In this document: piece after piece, positions 35,207 to 44,112 of the stretch
How positions within the stretch are numbered: the first letter of the stretch is position 1
Layout: the number at the start of each line of letters is the position of its first letter
From: Larkinella sp. C7
GTDB taxonomy: Bacteria > Bacteroidota > Bacteroidia > Cytophagales > Spirosomataceae
DNA: 64,000 nucleotides
Reading direction: 5' to 3'
NCBI RefSeq assembly: GCF_006149005.1
Contig: NZ_VBSL01000022.1
Span: 1 to 64,000, forward strand
Position numbers and translations under genes: made by a program
The notes under the pieces: generated by a model
What the model was told of the DNA's origin: nothing
What the model saw: the letters and a program-made list of their open reading frames with translations, nothing else
Database searches by the model: none

Positions 35207-36124
35207 ATGCCGTTAGACGTTCCCATCCTGTTCCTCCTGTTTAATCGCCCCGACCTGGCCCGTCAGGTACTCGAACGCATTCGTCAGGTTCAACCCCGGG
35301 AATTGTTTATTTCCATCGACGGCCCCCGCCCCAACCACCCCACGGATGCGGAGCGGGTTGCCGAATGCCTGGCTTTGGTAGACAACATTGACTGGCCCTG
35401 CTCGGTACACCGGCTCATCCAGGATCAGAATTTAGGTTGTAAAAAAGCCGTTAGCACCGCGATTAGCTGGTTTTTTCAGCAGGTGGAAATGGGGATCATT
35501 CTGGAAGATGACTGCCTGCCCGACCCCAGTTTTTTTACCTTTTGCCGCGAAAACCTGCATTACCACCGCAACAATGCCACGATTCTGCACATCGGGGGAA
35601 CCAACCTCCAGAATGGCCAATGGCATGGGGATGGTTCCTATTTTTATTCCAAAATTTGCCATGTCTGGGGGTGGGCGAGTTGGCGACGGGCCTGGGAAAA
35701 ATACGACGGAAGCATGTCGACCTATCCGGGATTTCGCAAGCAAAACCGCATCGCCGACCTTTTTTCCGATCCCAAGGTTCAGGCGTACTGGACGGAAGCG
35801 TTCGACGGAGTCCATGCGGGTCAGATCAACAGCTGGGCCTATCCCTGGTGTTATTCCATCTGGATCAACAATGGCCTCTGCATTTCACCCAACCAGAATC
35901 TGGTTTCCAACATCGGGTTTGGTACTGCCGCCACCCATACACTGGACGACGGTGGCTCACTGGCAAACGTGCCTCTGGAACCGTTGAACGAGATCCGTCA
36001 TCCCAGTTTCCTGATTGAAAATCTTCCGGCAACGGAATATTCAAATAACCAATATTTTAAGAAACCAACCTGGGTAACCCTGAAAGCCGAAGGCCTGAAA
36101 AGACGGCTTGGTCTGAAACAGTAG
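35207..36124 (+). CDS. GT-A-fold glycosyltransferase, tandem paralogue 1
   Basis: 305 residues from the ATG at 35207 (MPLDVPILFLLFNRPDLARQ); longer in-frame starts lack family sequence. The nucleotide-sugar domain is seen in ELFISIDGPRPNHPTDAERV, and a metal-binding acidic motif EDD in GIILEDDCLPDPSFF (EDD at 100-102). The middle part WGWASWRRAWEKYD is typical of a group often annotated as family 2 or HlpA-like glycosyltransferases. The next gene is a close paralogue. The 229 bases before this gene show no further coding sequence that I can support. Confidence 0.85.
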   Translation: MPLDVPILFLLFNRPDLARQVLERIRQVQPRELFISIDGPRPNHPTDAERVAECLALVDNIDWPCSVHRLIQDQNLGCKKAVSTAISWFFQQVEMGIILEDDCLPDPSFFTFCRENLHYHRNNATILHIGGTNLQNGQWHGDGSYFYSKICHVWGWASWRRAWEKYDGSMSTYPGFRKQNRIADLFSDPKVQAYWTEAFDGVHAGQINSWAYPWCYSIWINNGLCISPNQNLVSNIGFGTAATHTLDDGGSLANVPLEPLNEIRHPSFLIENLPATEYSNNQYFKKPTWVTLKAEGLKRRLGLKQ

Positions 36125-36251
36125 ACCCAAATACCGTTGCTGTATTGCGCGAAATTCTACACTTTTTGCCCGGGTCAATGCTGATCACGGTTGGGGAAAT
36201 TTACGGCTTGTTCAGAAATTGCCGCTCGATAACCTTTTTGATCAGTTTATC

Positions 36252-36284
36252 GTTTATTTTGTACCTTATATCGTCAAAATAAAC
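36252..36284 (+). promoter_or_regulatory. perfect 10-bp dyad just before the second glycosyltransferase
   Basis: GTTTATTTTG (36252-36261) and CAAAATAAAC (36275-36284) are exact reverse complements with a 13-base loop, ending 8 bases before the GTG start. It could be an operator or a hairpin that masks the start. Flanking sequence is much more AT-rich than the genes. Confidence 0.55.
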
Positions 36285-36292
36285 AAAATACA

Positions 36293-37279
36293 GTGACAAC
36301 GCTTCAGGCCTCTCTGTTCGACGCGCCCCTTCAATTTGATATTCCAGTTCTCTTTATTTTGTTTAACCGGCCTTATCACGCCCGACGGGTTTTTGAACGT
36401 ATTCGCGAAATTCAACCCCGCGAACTGTTTGTATCGATCGATGGACCACGCCCCGACCACCCCACCGATGCAGAACAAGTGGCCCAATGCCAGGCCCTGC
36501 TGGACGAAATCGACTGGCCCTGTCAGGTTCAACAATTGGTGCAGGAACAGAATCTAGGCTGCAAACACGCCGTGAGTACGGCCATCACCTGGTTTTTCCG
36601 GCAGGTAGAAATGGGCATTATTTTGGAGGATGATTGTCTGCCCGATCCAACCTTTTTTACCTTTTGCCGCGAAAATCTCTGGTACCACCTGAATAATACC
36701 GCTATTATGCACATTGGGGGAACCAACCTCCAGAATGGCCAATGGCATGGGGATGGCTCCTATTTTTATTCCAAAATTTGCCATGTCTGGGGGTGGGCAA
36801 GCTGGCGTCGGGCCTGGGAAAAGTACGATGTTACGATGTCGACTTATCCGGAGTTTAGAAGCCAAAAGCTCATCTCTGATATTTTCACCGATCCCCAGGT
36901 TCAGGAATTTTGGAACGATTCCTTCGATGGCACCTACAATGGCCTGATCAACACCTGGGATTTCCAGTGGTGTTACGCCATCTGGACTCATAATGGAATG
37001 TGTATCAACCCCAATCAGAATCTTATTTCCAATATCGGTTTTGGCGGAGAGGCTACGCATACCAAAGTCAACAATGAGACGTTTGCGAATAAACCGGTCT
37101 ACCCGCTAAACGAAATCATTCATCCCCGGTTTATCATTGAGAACCGTCAGGCCACCGACTACTCGCTGCATCACTATTTTCGGAAACTAACCCGCATCAA
37201 ACAGCGGGTGGAGGATATTAAAAAGCGAACCGGGTTAACAAACATGAAAACCACTTTCAAGAAGCACCTGCTTCCCTGA
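36293..37279 (+). CDS. GT-A-fold glycosyltransferase, tandem paralogue 2
   Basis: 328 residues starting at a GTG, since no ATG lies before the conserved FDIPVLFILFNRPYHARRVF. Same domain layout as the preceding gene (ELFVSIDGPRPDHPTDAEQV; GIILEDDCLPDPTFF with EDD at 112-114; WGWASWRRAWEKYD), with a slightly longer N- and C-terminus. Judged by eye about 70-75 % of residues agree, so the pair arose by duplication. An 83-base stretch (36716-36798) matches the first copy at all but one base. It likely adds a related sugar in the same polymer. Confidence 0.85.
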   Translation: MTTLQASLFDAPLQFDIPVLFILFNRPYHARRVFERIREIQPRELFVSIDGPRPDHPTDAEQVAQCQALLDEIDWPCQVQQLVQEQNLGCKHAVSTAITWFFRQVEMGIILEDDCLPDPTFFTFCRENLWYHLNNTAIMHIGGTNLQNGQWHGDGSYFYSKICHVWGWASWRRAWEKYDVTMSTYPEFRSQKLISDIFTDPQVQEFWNDSFDGTYNGLINTWDFQWCYAIWTHNGMCINPNQNLISNIGFGGEATHTKVNNETFANKPVYPLNEIIHPRFIIENRQATDYSLHHYFRKLTRIKQRVEDIKKRTGLTNMKTTFKKHLLP

Positions 37280-37291
37280 AAGTATCCCTGC

Positions 37292-38395
37292 ATGAAGATT
37301 TTCTTTGATCATCAAACCTTTTCCCAGCAAAATTACGGCGGCATTTCCCGGTATTTCTGCGAATTGATTGCCGGCATCAACCAATTCCGAAACAAACATC
37401 AGGCTCATTTGTCATTATTGGTTTCCAACAATGTTTATTTGAAAGAAAAAGGTCTCCCCACCCTGCCTTTTTTCCCTAGCCAGCCTTTTGCCAGAACCCA
37501 GCCTTACCTCTACCAAATTAACAAAGCATTCAATCAGGTAGAAATGAGAACCCGGTCGTACGACATTTTTCATGCCACCTATTACGAACCTTACTTCTTA
37601 AAATTCATCCGCAAGCGGCCGGTTGTCATTACTGTCCATGACCTGATTCACGAAAAATATCACACAGTTTTTCCTGAATTGGCCGCCGATCATCAGGTTA
37701 TGACTTGGAAGAAGGAAATTATTTATCATGCGACGGCAATTATTGCCATTTCAGAAAATACCAAACGCGACTTGCTGGCGTATTATGACATTCCACCCGA
37801 ACGCGTTCGGGTCATTCACCACGGTTCGTCGGTTTCTGTGGATGAAACCCAGTCTGAACCCGTGTCAGAAGTGCCGTATCTGCTCTTTGTTGGAAACCGG
37901 GGTATGTATAAGAACTTCCTGCCCTTTATTCAGGCCGTTGCGCCCTTGCTTCTCGCCCATCAAATCCGGGTCATGTGTGCCGGTGGCGGCCCTTTTTCTC
38001 CCGAAGAAGAAGCCGTCATCCGGCAATTGAACCTTCATGACCTGGTTGAACAGCAACCCATTGATGATGCTTCGCTGCGCCGGTTATACCGCCAGGCCCT
38101 GGGTTTTGTGTTTCCTTCACTCTACGAAGGATTCGGCATTCCGGTGCTGGAAGCGTTTGCCTGTGGATGCCCCTGCCTGCTCAGCAACCGAAGCTCACTC
38201 CCCGAAGTGGCGGGTGAAGCCGCGCTCTATTTCGACCCCGAGAACCGGGATTCCATCCACCACGCCATCGGACTTTTCCTGAATAATCCGGCTTTAAGGC
38301 TTGAACTCGCCCGGCAGGGAAATCTCCAGTTGCAACAGTTCTCGTGGGACCGAACCGTTCGGGAAACGCTTGATTTATACCAGTCTCTACAATAA
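37292..38395 (+). CDS. glycosyltransferase family 4 (GT-B fold)
   Basis: 367 residues. The N-terminal acceptor domain begins MKIFFDHQTFSQQNYGGISR, with the GGIS loop near the start, and includes VVITVHDLIHEKYHTVFPEL. The donor domain carries VPYLLFVGNRGMYKNF and the E-x7-E motif of family 4 in YEGFGIPVLEAFACGCPCL. Such enzymes retain the anomeric form, adding mannose, glucose or rhamnose from an NDP-sugar. It follows the tandem paralogue after 12 bases and so is in the same transcript. Confidence 0.92.
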   Translation: MKIFFDHQTFSQQNYGGISRYFCELIAGINQFRNKHQAHLSLLVSNNVYLKEKGLPTLPFFPSQPFARTQPYLYQINKAFNQVEMRTRSYDIFHATYYEPYFLKFIRKRPVVITVHDLIHEKYHTVFPELAADHQVMTWKKEIIYHATAIIAISENTKRDLLAYYDIPPERVRVIHHGSSVSVDETQSEPVSEVPYLLFVGNRGMYKNFLPFIQAVAPLLLAHQIRVMCAGGGPFSPEEEAVIRQLNLHDLVEQQPIDDASLRRLYRQALGFVFPSLYEGFGIPVLEAFACGCPCLLSNRSSLPEVAGEAALYFDPENRDSIHHAIGLFLNNPALRLELARQGNLQLQQFSWDRTVRETLDLYQSLQ

Positions 38396-38455
38396 TATTT
38401 TTCCCTTTCGAGAGGAGTCCGGACCGATCCGCCCGGTAGTCAAACCGCAATTCCC

Positions 38456-38463
38456 TATCTTTG
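38456..38463 (+). promoter_or_regulatory. candidate -7 box (TATCTTTG) inside the polysaccharide locus
   Basis: TATCTTTG fits TAnnTTTG. It lies 61 bases after the preceding glycosyltransferase stop and 93 bases before the ATG of the next gene, suggesting an internal promoter. It also overlaps a TTG at 38461 that would otherwise be a possible start. Confidence 0.4.
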
Positions 38464-38556
38464 CGGCTTCGATTGAATGAACTATACACCGGTAAAAAGA
38501 AGGACCCCGGTCGTGGAGTCTTCTCTTTTGAAGCGGCTTCTACCTTACGCTCTGCT

Positions 38557-39459
38557 ATGATCCTTGGGAAAATACTAAAGAAATTTCAGTTTTTTTCGGC
38601 GATGCTTCGGGAAACGCGACACGAAGTATACGAAAACCGCGTCCTGATGGGAAAACTCCTTTCGATGCAGAGCCGGGAAATCAATTCCATTCAGGATGCT
38701 GAATTTAAAGTATTCTCCCAATACGGAGACGATGGCATCATCCAGTACCTGATCAAAGCGGCTTCCATCCGTTCCCACAGCTTTGTAGAATTTGGCGTGG
38801 AAACCTACGTGGAATCGAATACCCGCTTTTTGTTGATCAATAACAACTGGAGCGGGCTGGTTTTAGACGGTAGCGACCAAAATATAGCCTACATTCGGTC
38901 TGATCCCTTTTTCTGGCAACACCATCTCATTGCCAACCAGGCTTTTATCACCGCCGAAAATATCAATTCTTTGCTAACCGACGCGGGTTTTAAAGGACCT
39001 TTGGGCCTGCTCAGTATCGACATCGACGGCAATGACTACTGGGTCTGGAAAGCCATCGACGCGGTGGATGCGGACATTGTTGTGGTGGAATACAATAGCC
39101 TTTTTGGTCCCGAAAGGGCCATTACGGTTCCTTACCAACCGGATTTTGTACGCAGTAAGGCTCATTTTAGCTACCTGTATTTCGGAGCATCGTTGGCTGC
39201 CCTTTGCGATCTGGCCACCGAGAAGGGCTATGCGTTTGTGGGGTGCAACAGCACCGGGGTGAATGCCTATTTTGTAAAAAGTACGCAACTGGGGTCTTTA
39301 AAACCGCTCACAGCCGCTGAGGGTTACGTGTATTCCAAGTTTCGCGAAGGGCGTGACCCGGACGGTAATCTGACCTATGCGACGGGTGACGAGCGCATCG
39401 CCGTGATTCGCGGGTTGCCGGTTTTCAACACCCGAACCCAGTCGGTAGAACCGTTTTAA
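38557..39459 (+). CDS. FkbM-like methyltransferase-fold protein
   Basis: 300 residues from the ATG at 38557. After a helical N-terminus, KVFSQYGDDGIIQYLIKAA and SFVEFGVETYVESNTRFLLI look like a SAM-binding Rossmann start (FVEFGV in the place of the usual GxG loop), followed by WSGLVLDGSDQNI and GLLSIDIDGNDYWVWKAID with VVVEYNS. This is the plan of FkbM-type and related methyltransferases found in polysaccharide loci, though the glycine loop is not classical. Methylation of a sugar is the likely role, by inference. It separates two groups of glycosyltransferase genes. Confidence 0.65.
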   Translation: MILGKILKKFQFFSAMLRETRHEVYENRVLMGKLLSMQSREINSIQDAEFKVFSQYGDDGIIQYLIKAASIRSHSFVEFGVETYVESNTRFLLINNNWSGLVLDGSDQNIAYIRSDPFFWQHHLIANQAFITAENINSLLTDAGFKGPLGLLSIDIDGNDYWVWKAIDAVDADIVVVEYNSLFGPERAITVPYQPDFVRSKAHFSYLYFGASLAALCDLATEKGYAFVGCNSTGVNAYFVKSTQLGSLKPLTAAEGYVYSKFREGRDPDGNLTYATGDERIAVIRGLPVFNTRTQSVEPF

Positions 39460-39510
39460 ATAACTTTACGGGCGTGTTTCTTTCCTTCACGTCCTTCACC
39501 GGAGTTGTCT

Positions 39511-40251
39511 ATGCCGCCATTGGTTTCCGTTATTACGGTTTGTTACAATAGCCAAAAACACATCGAACAAACCATTCAATCGGTTGTCAATCAAACCTAT
39601 GCACCCATTGAATACATTTTGATCGACGGAAAATCGACCGACCGGACGGTAGCGATCATCGAGCCGTATGCCCGGCAGTTTCCGGACCGAATCAAGTATG
39701 TGTCCGAACCCGACAGCGGTATTTATAACGCCATGAACAAAGGCATCCGGTGGGCCACCGGCGAACTGATCGGCATCATCAACAGCGATGACTGGTATGA
39801 AACCGACGCCGTTGAACGGGTCGTGCAGGCTTACCAACAGTTTGGCCCCGCCGTTTACCACGGCATTCAGCGGACGTTCCTGGGCGAGCAGGAAGCCTTT
39901 CTGATCCAAACGCACGCCAGCCAGCTTCCCAAAGGCAACATCGAACATCCCACCTGCTTTGTGCCGGCTGCATTTTACCAAACCGACGGGTTGTTTAGCG
40001 AGCAATACCGCTATGTGAGCGATTATGAACTGATGCTGCGTTTGGCCGCGAACCAGCGCCCGTTTATTCCCCTCAACGCTGTTCTTAGTAACTTCCGGCA
40101 GGGCGGAGCGTCGCACCGGGCCGAAGCGGTTTGGGAAAACCTGCACCTCTGGTACGAAAAAGGCCTGCTGAGCCGCCGTCAATACCTGACCTGGCTCTAT
40201 AAAGACAAACTGAAAGTATTCACCAAACGGCTCACCAGCCGAACCCCATGA
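39511..40251 (+). CDS. glycosyltransferase family 2 (WcaA-like)
   Basis: 246 residues from the ATG at 39511; the TTG two codons earlier is less likely. GT-A fold with VSVITVCYNSQKHIEQTIQS, then DGKSTDRTVAIIEPY and YVSEPDSGIYNAMNKGIRWA, whose DSG takes the place of the DxD metal site, and LIGIINSDDWYETDAVE with SDD. Such enzymes invert configuration, adding hexoses or amino sugars to lipid-linked units. Its stop overlaps the start of the polymerase gene by four bases (ATGA), so the two are translationally coupled. Confidence 0.92.
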   Translation: MPPLVSVITVCYNSQKHIEQTIQSVVNQTYAPIEYILIDGKSTDRTVAIIEPYARQFPDRIKYVSEPDSGIYNAMNKGIRWATGELIGIINSDDWYETDAVERVVQAYQQFGPAVYHGIQRTFLGEQEAFLIQTHASQLPKGNIEHPTCFVPAAFYQTDGLFSEQYRYVSDYELMLRLAANQRPFIPLNAVLSNFRQGGASHRAEAVWENLHLWYEKGLLSRRQYLTWLYKDKLKVFTKRLTSRTP

Positions 40252-41543
40252 GGATCAGGACGCTGTTCTATATCGCCCTGCTGATCGGCCTGTTTGGAAC
40301 CGTCACTAACCTGATTTTCATCAGTCCGTTGCCGTCGATTCTGGCGCTGGCGGTTTTGCCCTATCTGTTTTTCAGGCATTCGGTTTTCGTCATTCCCCGG
40401 TTCATTTATTACCTGTACATCTATTTTTTGTTTTCGCTGGCGGGCATTTTGATCTACCATCCGCCGTCGCTGCTCGCTTTCGGTTTCTACCGGTACGATG
40501 GGAACTTCATCATATCGTATCTGCCGCTGCTGCTGATCGCCTTTTTTTCGTACAATGTCGCCGTCGATTCCCTTTTCAAGCGGTTTCTGATCTTTGCGAC
40601 CCTGGTCAACGGCGTGGCGTTCGGGCTGAATCTGGTGCTCACCAATTTTGCCGCCATCACCGACTGGGGCAATCCGGAAACCTACTTCCACGGTTTTTTC
40701 AAAAGCACCAACGGCGCGGGCGGTTTCATCAGCATCGTGCTGTCGCTCAACATCGTGCTGTTTTTGCAGGAACGCAAGCGAAAATGGCTGCTGATGATCT
40801 TCATCAACTTCGTCTTTCTGATCGCCACGACGTCACGCGGTTCGCTGCTGGGCTTGATTGCCGGTTTTGCCTTTTACTTTTTTGACCGCACCAACCGGGC
40901 TTACCTGATCCGGCTGGCGCTTTTCGCCATTGTCGCCGTCCAGTGTGCGGTTTTGACGTATACCTATCCGCTTTATACGATGTATGTCCGCGACGCCGAC
41001 CTGAGCGAAGCGGGTGCCAGCACCTACATTTCGCCCCTGTTCGGCGAAGTCAGCACCAAATCGGCCAACATCGCCATCCGCGCCGTCGAAACCTGGCCCC
41101 GCGCCGTCGACTGCTTTCTGCATTCGCCCCTGATCGGAACCGGTTTTGGTTCCGTCAACGACGTCCCGTTGCGGTACAAGGGTCTTCCGTATGTAGTCAG
41201 TCTTAACGACCAACCTAAAAAGGCCTTCAACGATGCGCACGCTCACCACTCGTATCTGCACATTCTGGGGGAACAGGGCCTGGTCGGGCTGGCGATCTTC
41301 CTGCTGTTCTGGCACGCGCTTTACCGGTATCTGAAAAAAGGCGCAGACAGCATCGTGCAAAAGTTTCTGCTGGTTTCGTATTTCAACCTGTCGGTCATGA
41401 GCTTTACCGAACACCGCATTACCTCGCCCTCCAACGCGCTGCCGCTGGTGATTGCGTTGTGTTTATACATGCTGAAACGAAATTTCGATACTAAAAAGAG
41501 AAACTCTGTGGTTAGTACTAGTAGTATGGAAAGCCCAATCTAA
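40248..41543 (+). CDS. O-antigen polymerase/ligase-family membrane protein (Wzy-like)
   Basis: 431 residues with about ten to twelve membrane helices. A large periplasmic loop near residues 240-340 ends in HAHHSYLHILGEQGLVGLAI, the usual His-containing segment of Wzy/WaaL proteins, and FKSTNGAGGFISIVLSLNI precedes it. These enzymes join lipid-linked repeats into polymer (Wzy) or transfer polymer to lipid A (WaaL). Wzx- and Wzz-type genes in the same locus favour the Wzy role. It overlaps the upstream glycosyltransferase gene. Confidence 0.88.
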   Translation: MRIRTLFYIALLIGLFGTVTNLIFISPLPSILALAVLPYLFFRHSVFVIPRFIYYLYIYFLFSLAGILIYHPPSLLAFGFYRYDGNFIISYLPLLLIAFFSYNVAVDSLFKRFLIFATLVNGVAFGLNLVLTNFAAITDWGNPETYFHGFFKSTNGAGGFISIVLSLNIVLFLQERKRKWLLMIFINFVFLIATTSRGSLLGLIAGFAFYFFDRTNRAYLIRLALFAIVAVQCAVLTYTYPLYTMYVRDADLSEAGASTYISPLFGEVSTKSANIAIRAVETWPRAVDCFLHSPLIGTGFGSVNDVPLRYKGLPYVVSLNDQPKKAFNDAHAHHSYLHILGEQGLVGLAIFLLFWHALYRYLKKGADSIVQKFLLVSYFNLSVMSFTEHRITSPSNALPLVIALCLYMLKRNFDTKKRNSVVSTSSMESPI

Positions 41544-41570
41544 TTTTACGACCGATCATTTACGCCTTCT

Positions 41571-42650
41571 ATGAACCATAAATCAGTTGTTGTCAACGCC
41601 CGGTTTCTCACACAGCCCGTTACAGGAACGCAACGGGTTGGCATTGAACTCGGAATGCGATTGAAGAATCTGCTGCCGGACATTACGTTTTTAACGCCTT
41701 ATAACATACTCCAGGAAGACATTGCGAAGGATTTAGGCGCTACGGTTTACGGCCGCAGCAAAGGGTATCTGTGGGAGCAGATCGAAATGCCGCTCTACCT
41801 CAAGAGTCAGGGCAGTCCGCTGTTGCTGAACCTCTGCAATACTGCCCCCATCGTTTACGACAACAAGATTGTCACGGTTCTGGATTTGTCCTTTCATCGT
41901 CACCCGGAATGGTTTTCGAAAAAATTCTCGCTACTCTATAATTTTACCGTTCCCCGCATTGTCAAGTCAGCCCACAAGGTTCTGACGATCAGCGAATACT
42001 CTCTGAATGATCTGAATCAATTTTATCAGGTTCCCCGTTCGTCACTGGACATTATTTACCCCAGCATTTCGGATATTTTCCTGCATCCGCCTGCGGTGAA
42101 AGGCGAAAATCCGTACGGAAAATACATTCTGGCGGTTTCGTCGCTCGACCCGCGCAAGAACTTCAAAGGGCTGATTCGGGCGTTTCAGGAAGCTAAATTT
42201 TCGGATACGAAGCTGGTGATTGTCGGAGCGGCCCACAAAGTATTCGCCGATAACGGGCTGAAAGAAATGATTCAGAACGATCCGTCCATTATTTTTACGG
42301 GTTACCTCAGCGATGCGCAACTGGTCAATCTGTATCAGCACGCCTTGTTTTTTGCCTACCCGTCTTTTTTTGAAGGCTTTGGCATTCCACCACTCGAAGC
42401 CATGTCGTGTGGCTGCCCCACGCTGGTGTCCGACACCACGAGCCTGCCCGAAGTCTGTGGCGACGCCAGCGTATACGTCGATCCCTACGACATTGGCAGC
42501 ATCCGCGACGGGCTGACGAAGCTGTACCGCGATGAATCGCTCCGCAAAACGCTGGTGGAGAAAGGGCGCGGGCGGGTCGAACGGTTCAGTTGGCAACAAT
42601 CCGCGGAAAAACTGGCCGGAATCATTATGGAAGTAGACAAGAGACGCTAG
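41571..42650 (+). CDS. glycosyltransferase family 4 (GT-B fold)
   Basis: 359 residues. The acceptor domain shows VVNARFLTQPVTGTQRVGIE and HKVLTISEYSLNDLNQFYQV; the donor domain has YILAVSSLDPRKNFKGLIRA and the E-x7-E motif in EGFGIPPLEAMSCGCPTLV. Of the three family-4 enzymes here, this and the one at 37292 look most alike, and both resemble mannosyl- or rhamnosyltransferases. Its last codons fall in an AGACAAGAGA repeat that returns just downstream. Confidence 0.92.
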   Translation: MNHKSVVVNARFLTQPVTGTQRVGIELGMRLKNLLPDITFLTPYNILQEDIAKDLGATVYGRSKGYLWEQIEMPLYLKSQGSPLLLNLCNTAPIVYDNKIVTVLDLSFHRHPEWFSKKFSLLYNFTVPRIVKSAHKVLTISEYSLNDLNQFYQVPRSSLDIIYPSISDIFLHPPAVKGENPYGKYILAVSSLDPRKNFKGLIRAFQEAKFSDTKLVIVGAAHKVFADNGLKEMIQNDPSIIFTGYLSDAQLVNLYQHALFFAYPSFFEGFGIPPLEAMSCGCPTLVSDTTSLPEVCGDASVYVDPYDIGSIRDGLTKLYRDESLRKTLVEKGRGRVERFSWQQSAEKLAGIIMEVDKRR

Positions 42651-42696
42651 AGAAAAGACAAGAGATTCGTTTCCGGGAGCCTTTCATCTCTTGTCT
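42635..42696. repeat. AGACAAGAGA direct repeats and hairpin
   Basis: AGACAAGAGA occurs at 42635 (inside the end of the preceding gene) and 42656. The second copy, extended to AGACAAGAGAT (42656-42666), is the perfect complement of ATCTCTTGTCT at 42686-42696, giving an 11-bp stem with a 19-base loop. The word GAGACAAGAGA also recurs between nuoH and nuoG. A T-rich run follows the stem, so it might also end transcription weakly. Confidence 0.5.
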
Positions 42697-42722
42697 CATT
42701 TCTTTTATCACAAAACAAAATC

Positions 42723-43853
42723 ATGCTTGATAAAAAAGTCGCCCTGGTTCACGAATGGCTGGTTACGTTTGCCGGTTCCGAAAGCGTGGTCGAACAAATC
42801 CTGCAGCTTTATCCGCAAAGTGATCTGTTTACCCTGGTCGACTTTCTGCCCGACTCGCAACGGCCCCTGATTCTGAATAAAACCGCTACGACGAGTTTTA
42901 TTCAGAAACTGCCGTGGGCGAAAAAAAAATACCGGACCTACCTGCCCTTCATGCCGCTGGCCGTCGAGCAGTTCGATCTGAGTGCCTACGACGTGGTGGT
43001 GTCGAGCAGCCATGCCGTGGCGAAGGGCGTGTTGACCGGCCCCAACCAGCTTCACATCTGCTATTGCCACTCGCCCATGCGGTATGCCTGGGACTTGTAC
43101 CACCAATACCTGAACGAAAGCGGCCTCAAAACCGGGGTGAGTGGGGCCCTGGCCAAACTAATTTTGCACTACATTCGGCTCTGGGATTATCAATCGGCCC
43201 AACGGGTTGATTATTTTGTCGCCAACTCCCGCTATATTGCCCGCCGAATCCGGAAAGTGTACGGTCGCGATGCCGATGTGATCTATCCGCCCGTCGATAC
43301 CGGGAAATTTTCGCTCTGTGCGCGGAAAGAAAACTATTACCTGACGGCTTCGCGGATGGTTCCCTACAAAAAAATAAATTTGATTGTAGAAGCATTTTCA
43401 ACCATGCCCGACAAACGCCTGGTGGTGGTGGGCGACGGCCCGGACTTTGAAAAAATTAAACGGCTGGCAACGCCCAACATTGAGTTGGTCGGCTATCAAT
43501 CCGACGCCGTGCTGATTTCGTATATGCAGAAAGCGAAAGCATTCCTGTTTGCTGCCGAAGAAGATTTCGGGATTACGCCCGTGGAAGCCCAGGCTTGTGG
43601 AACGCCGGTGCTGGCCTACGGAAAAGGGGGCGTACTGGAGTCGGTGGTGGATCAGAAAACCGGTCTGTTTTTCGACCGGCAACAGGTCGATTCACTCACC
43701 GAATGTGTGCAGCGGTTTGAACGAAGCGCCGACCAGTTCGATCCGGTTGCCATTCACCAGCACGCGCAACGGTTTAGCCGGGAAACCTTTCGTCAGGAAT
43801 TTGATCGTTATGTGACCCGCAAAACGACCGAATGGTTTTCGGCGGATCAGTAG
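42723..43853 (+). CDS. glycosyltransferase family 4 (WbaZ-like)
   Basis: 376 residues. KVALVHEWLVTFAGSESVVE starts the acceptor domain, and the segment ICYCHSPMRYAWDLYHQYL is typical of a mannosyltransferase group resembling WbaZ. Donor-side motifs are YYLTASRMVPYKKINLIVEA and EDFGITPVEAQACGTPVLAY (E-x7-E). It is the last glycosyltransferase before the 259-base gap ahead of the initiating enzyme. Confidence 0.92.
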   Translation: MLDKKVALVHEWLVTFAGSESVVEQILQLYPQSDLFTLVDFLPDSQRPLILNKTATTSFIQKLPWAKKKYRTYLPFMPLAVEQFDLSAYDVVVSSSHAVAKGVLTGPNQLHICYCHSPMRYAWDLYHQYLNESGLKTGVSGALAKLILHYIRLWDYQSAQRVDYFVANSRYIARRIRKVYGRDADVIYPPVDTGKFSLCARKENYYLTASRMVPYKKINLIVEAFSTMPDKRLVVVGDGPDFEKIKRLATPNIELVGYQSDAVLISYMQKAKAFLFAAEEDFGITPVEAQACGTPVLAYGKGGVLESVVDQKTGLFFDRQQVDSLTECVQRFERSADQFDPVAIHQHAQRFSRETFRQEFDRYVTRKTTEWFSADQ

Positions 43854-44112
43854 CCTTTAACGATCTGATTATTAAATAGAATAATCGCAAGAATAAATAA
43901 AACAACGGGTCCTTAGGATAAATAATAGCGCATTTTTCAATAAATTTTTGCCGAAAATCGTACAAATAACATGAACTTGGAGTTAATAAAGAGTTAGTGT
44001 TTAAACTCTCTGTTTATACTAAGTGTCTTTCATTTGTCACGAATTCAGGCGAGGGAGCGGTCTGGCAGTATGATAATCTGCATGTGCAGCGGCTGTTCCA
44101 AACGAATTGCTT
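43854..44112. other. AT-rich intergenic region before the initiating glycosyltransferase
   Basis: 259 bases, clearly richer in A and T than the genes either side. A 7-bp stem GATTATT/AATAATC (43867-43886) follows the preceding stop and may be a weak terminator. No TAnnTTTG box at a proper spacing was found, though the composition suggests a promoter region. A small frame MIICMCSGCSKR overlapping the next start is probably chance. Confidence 0.4.
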
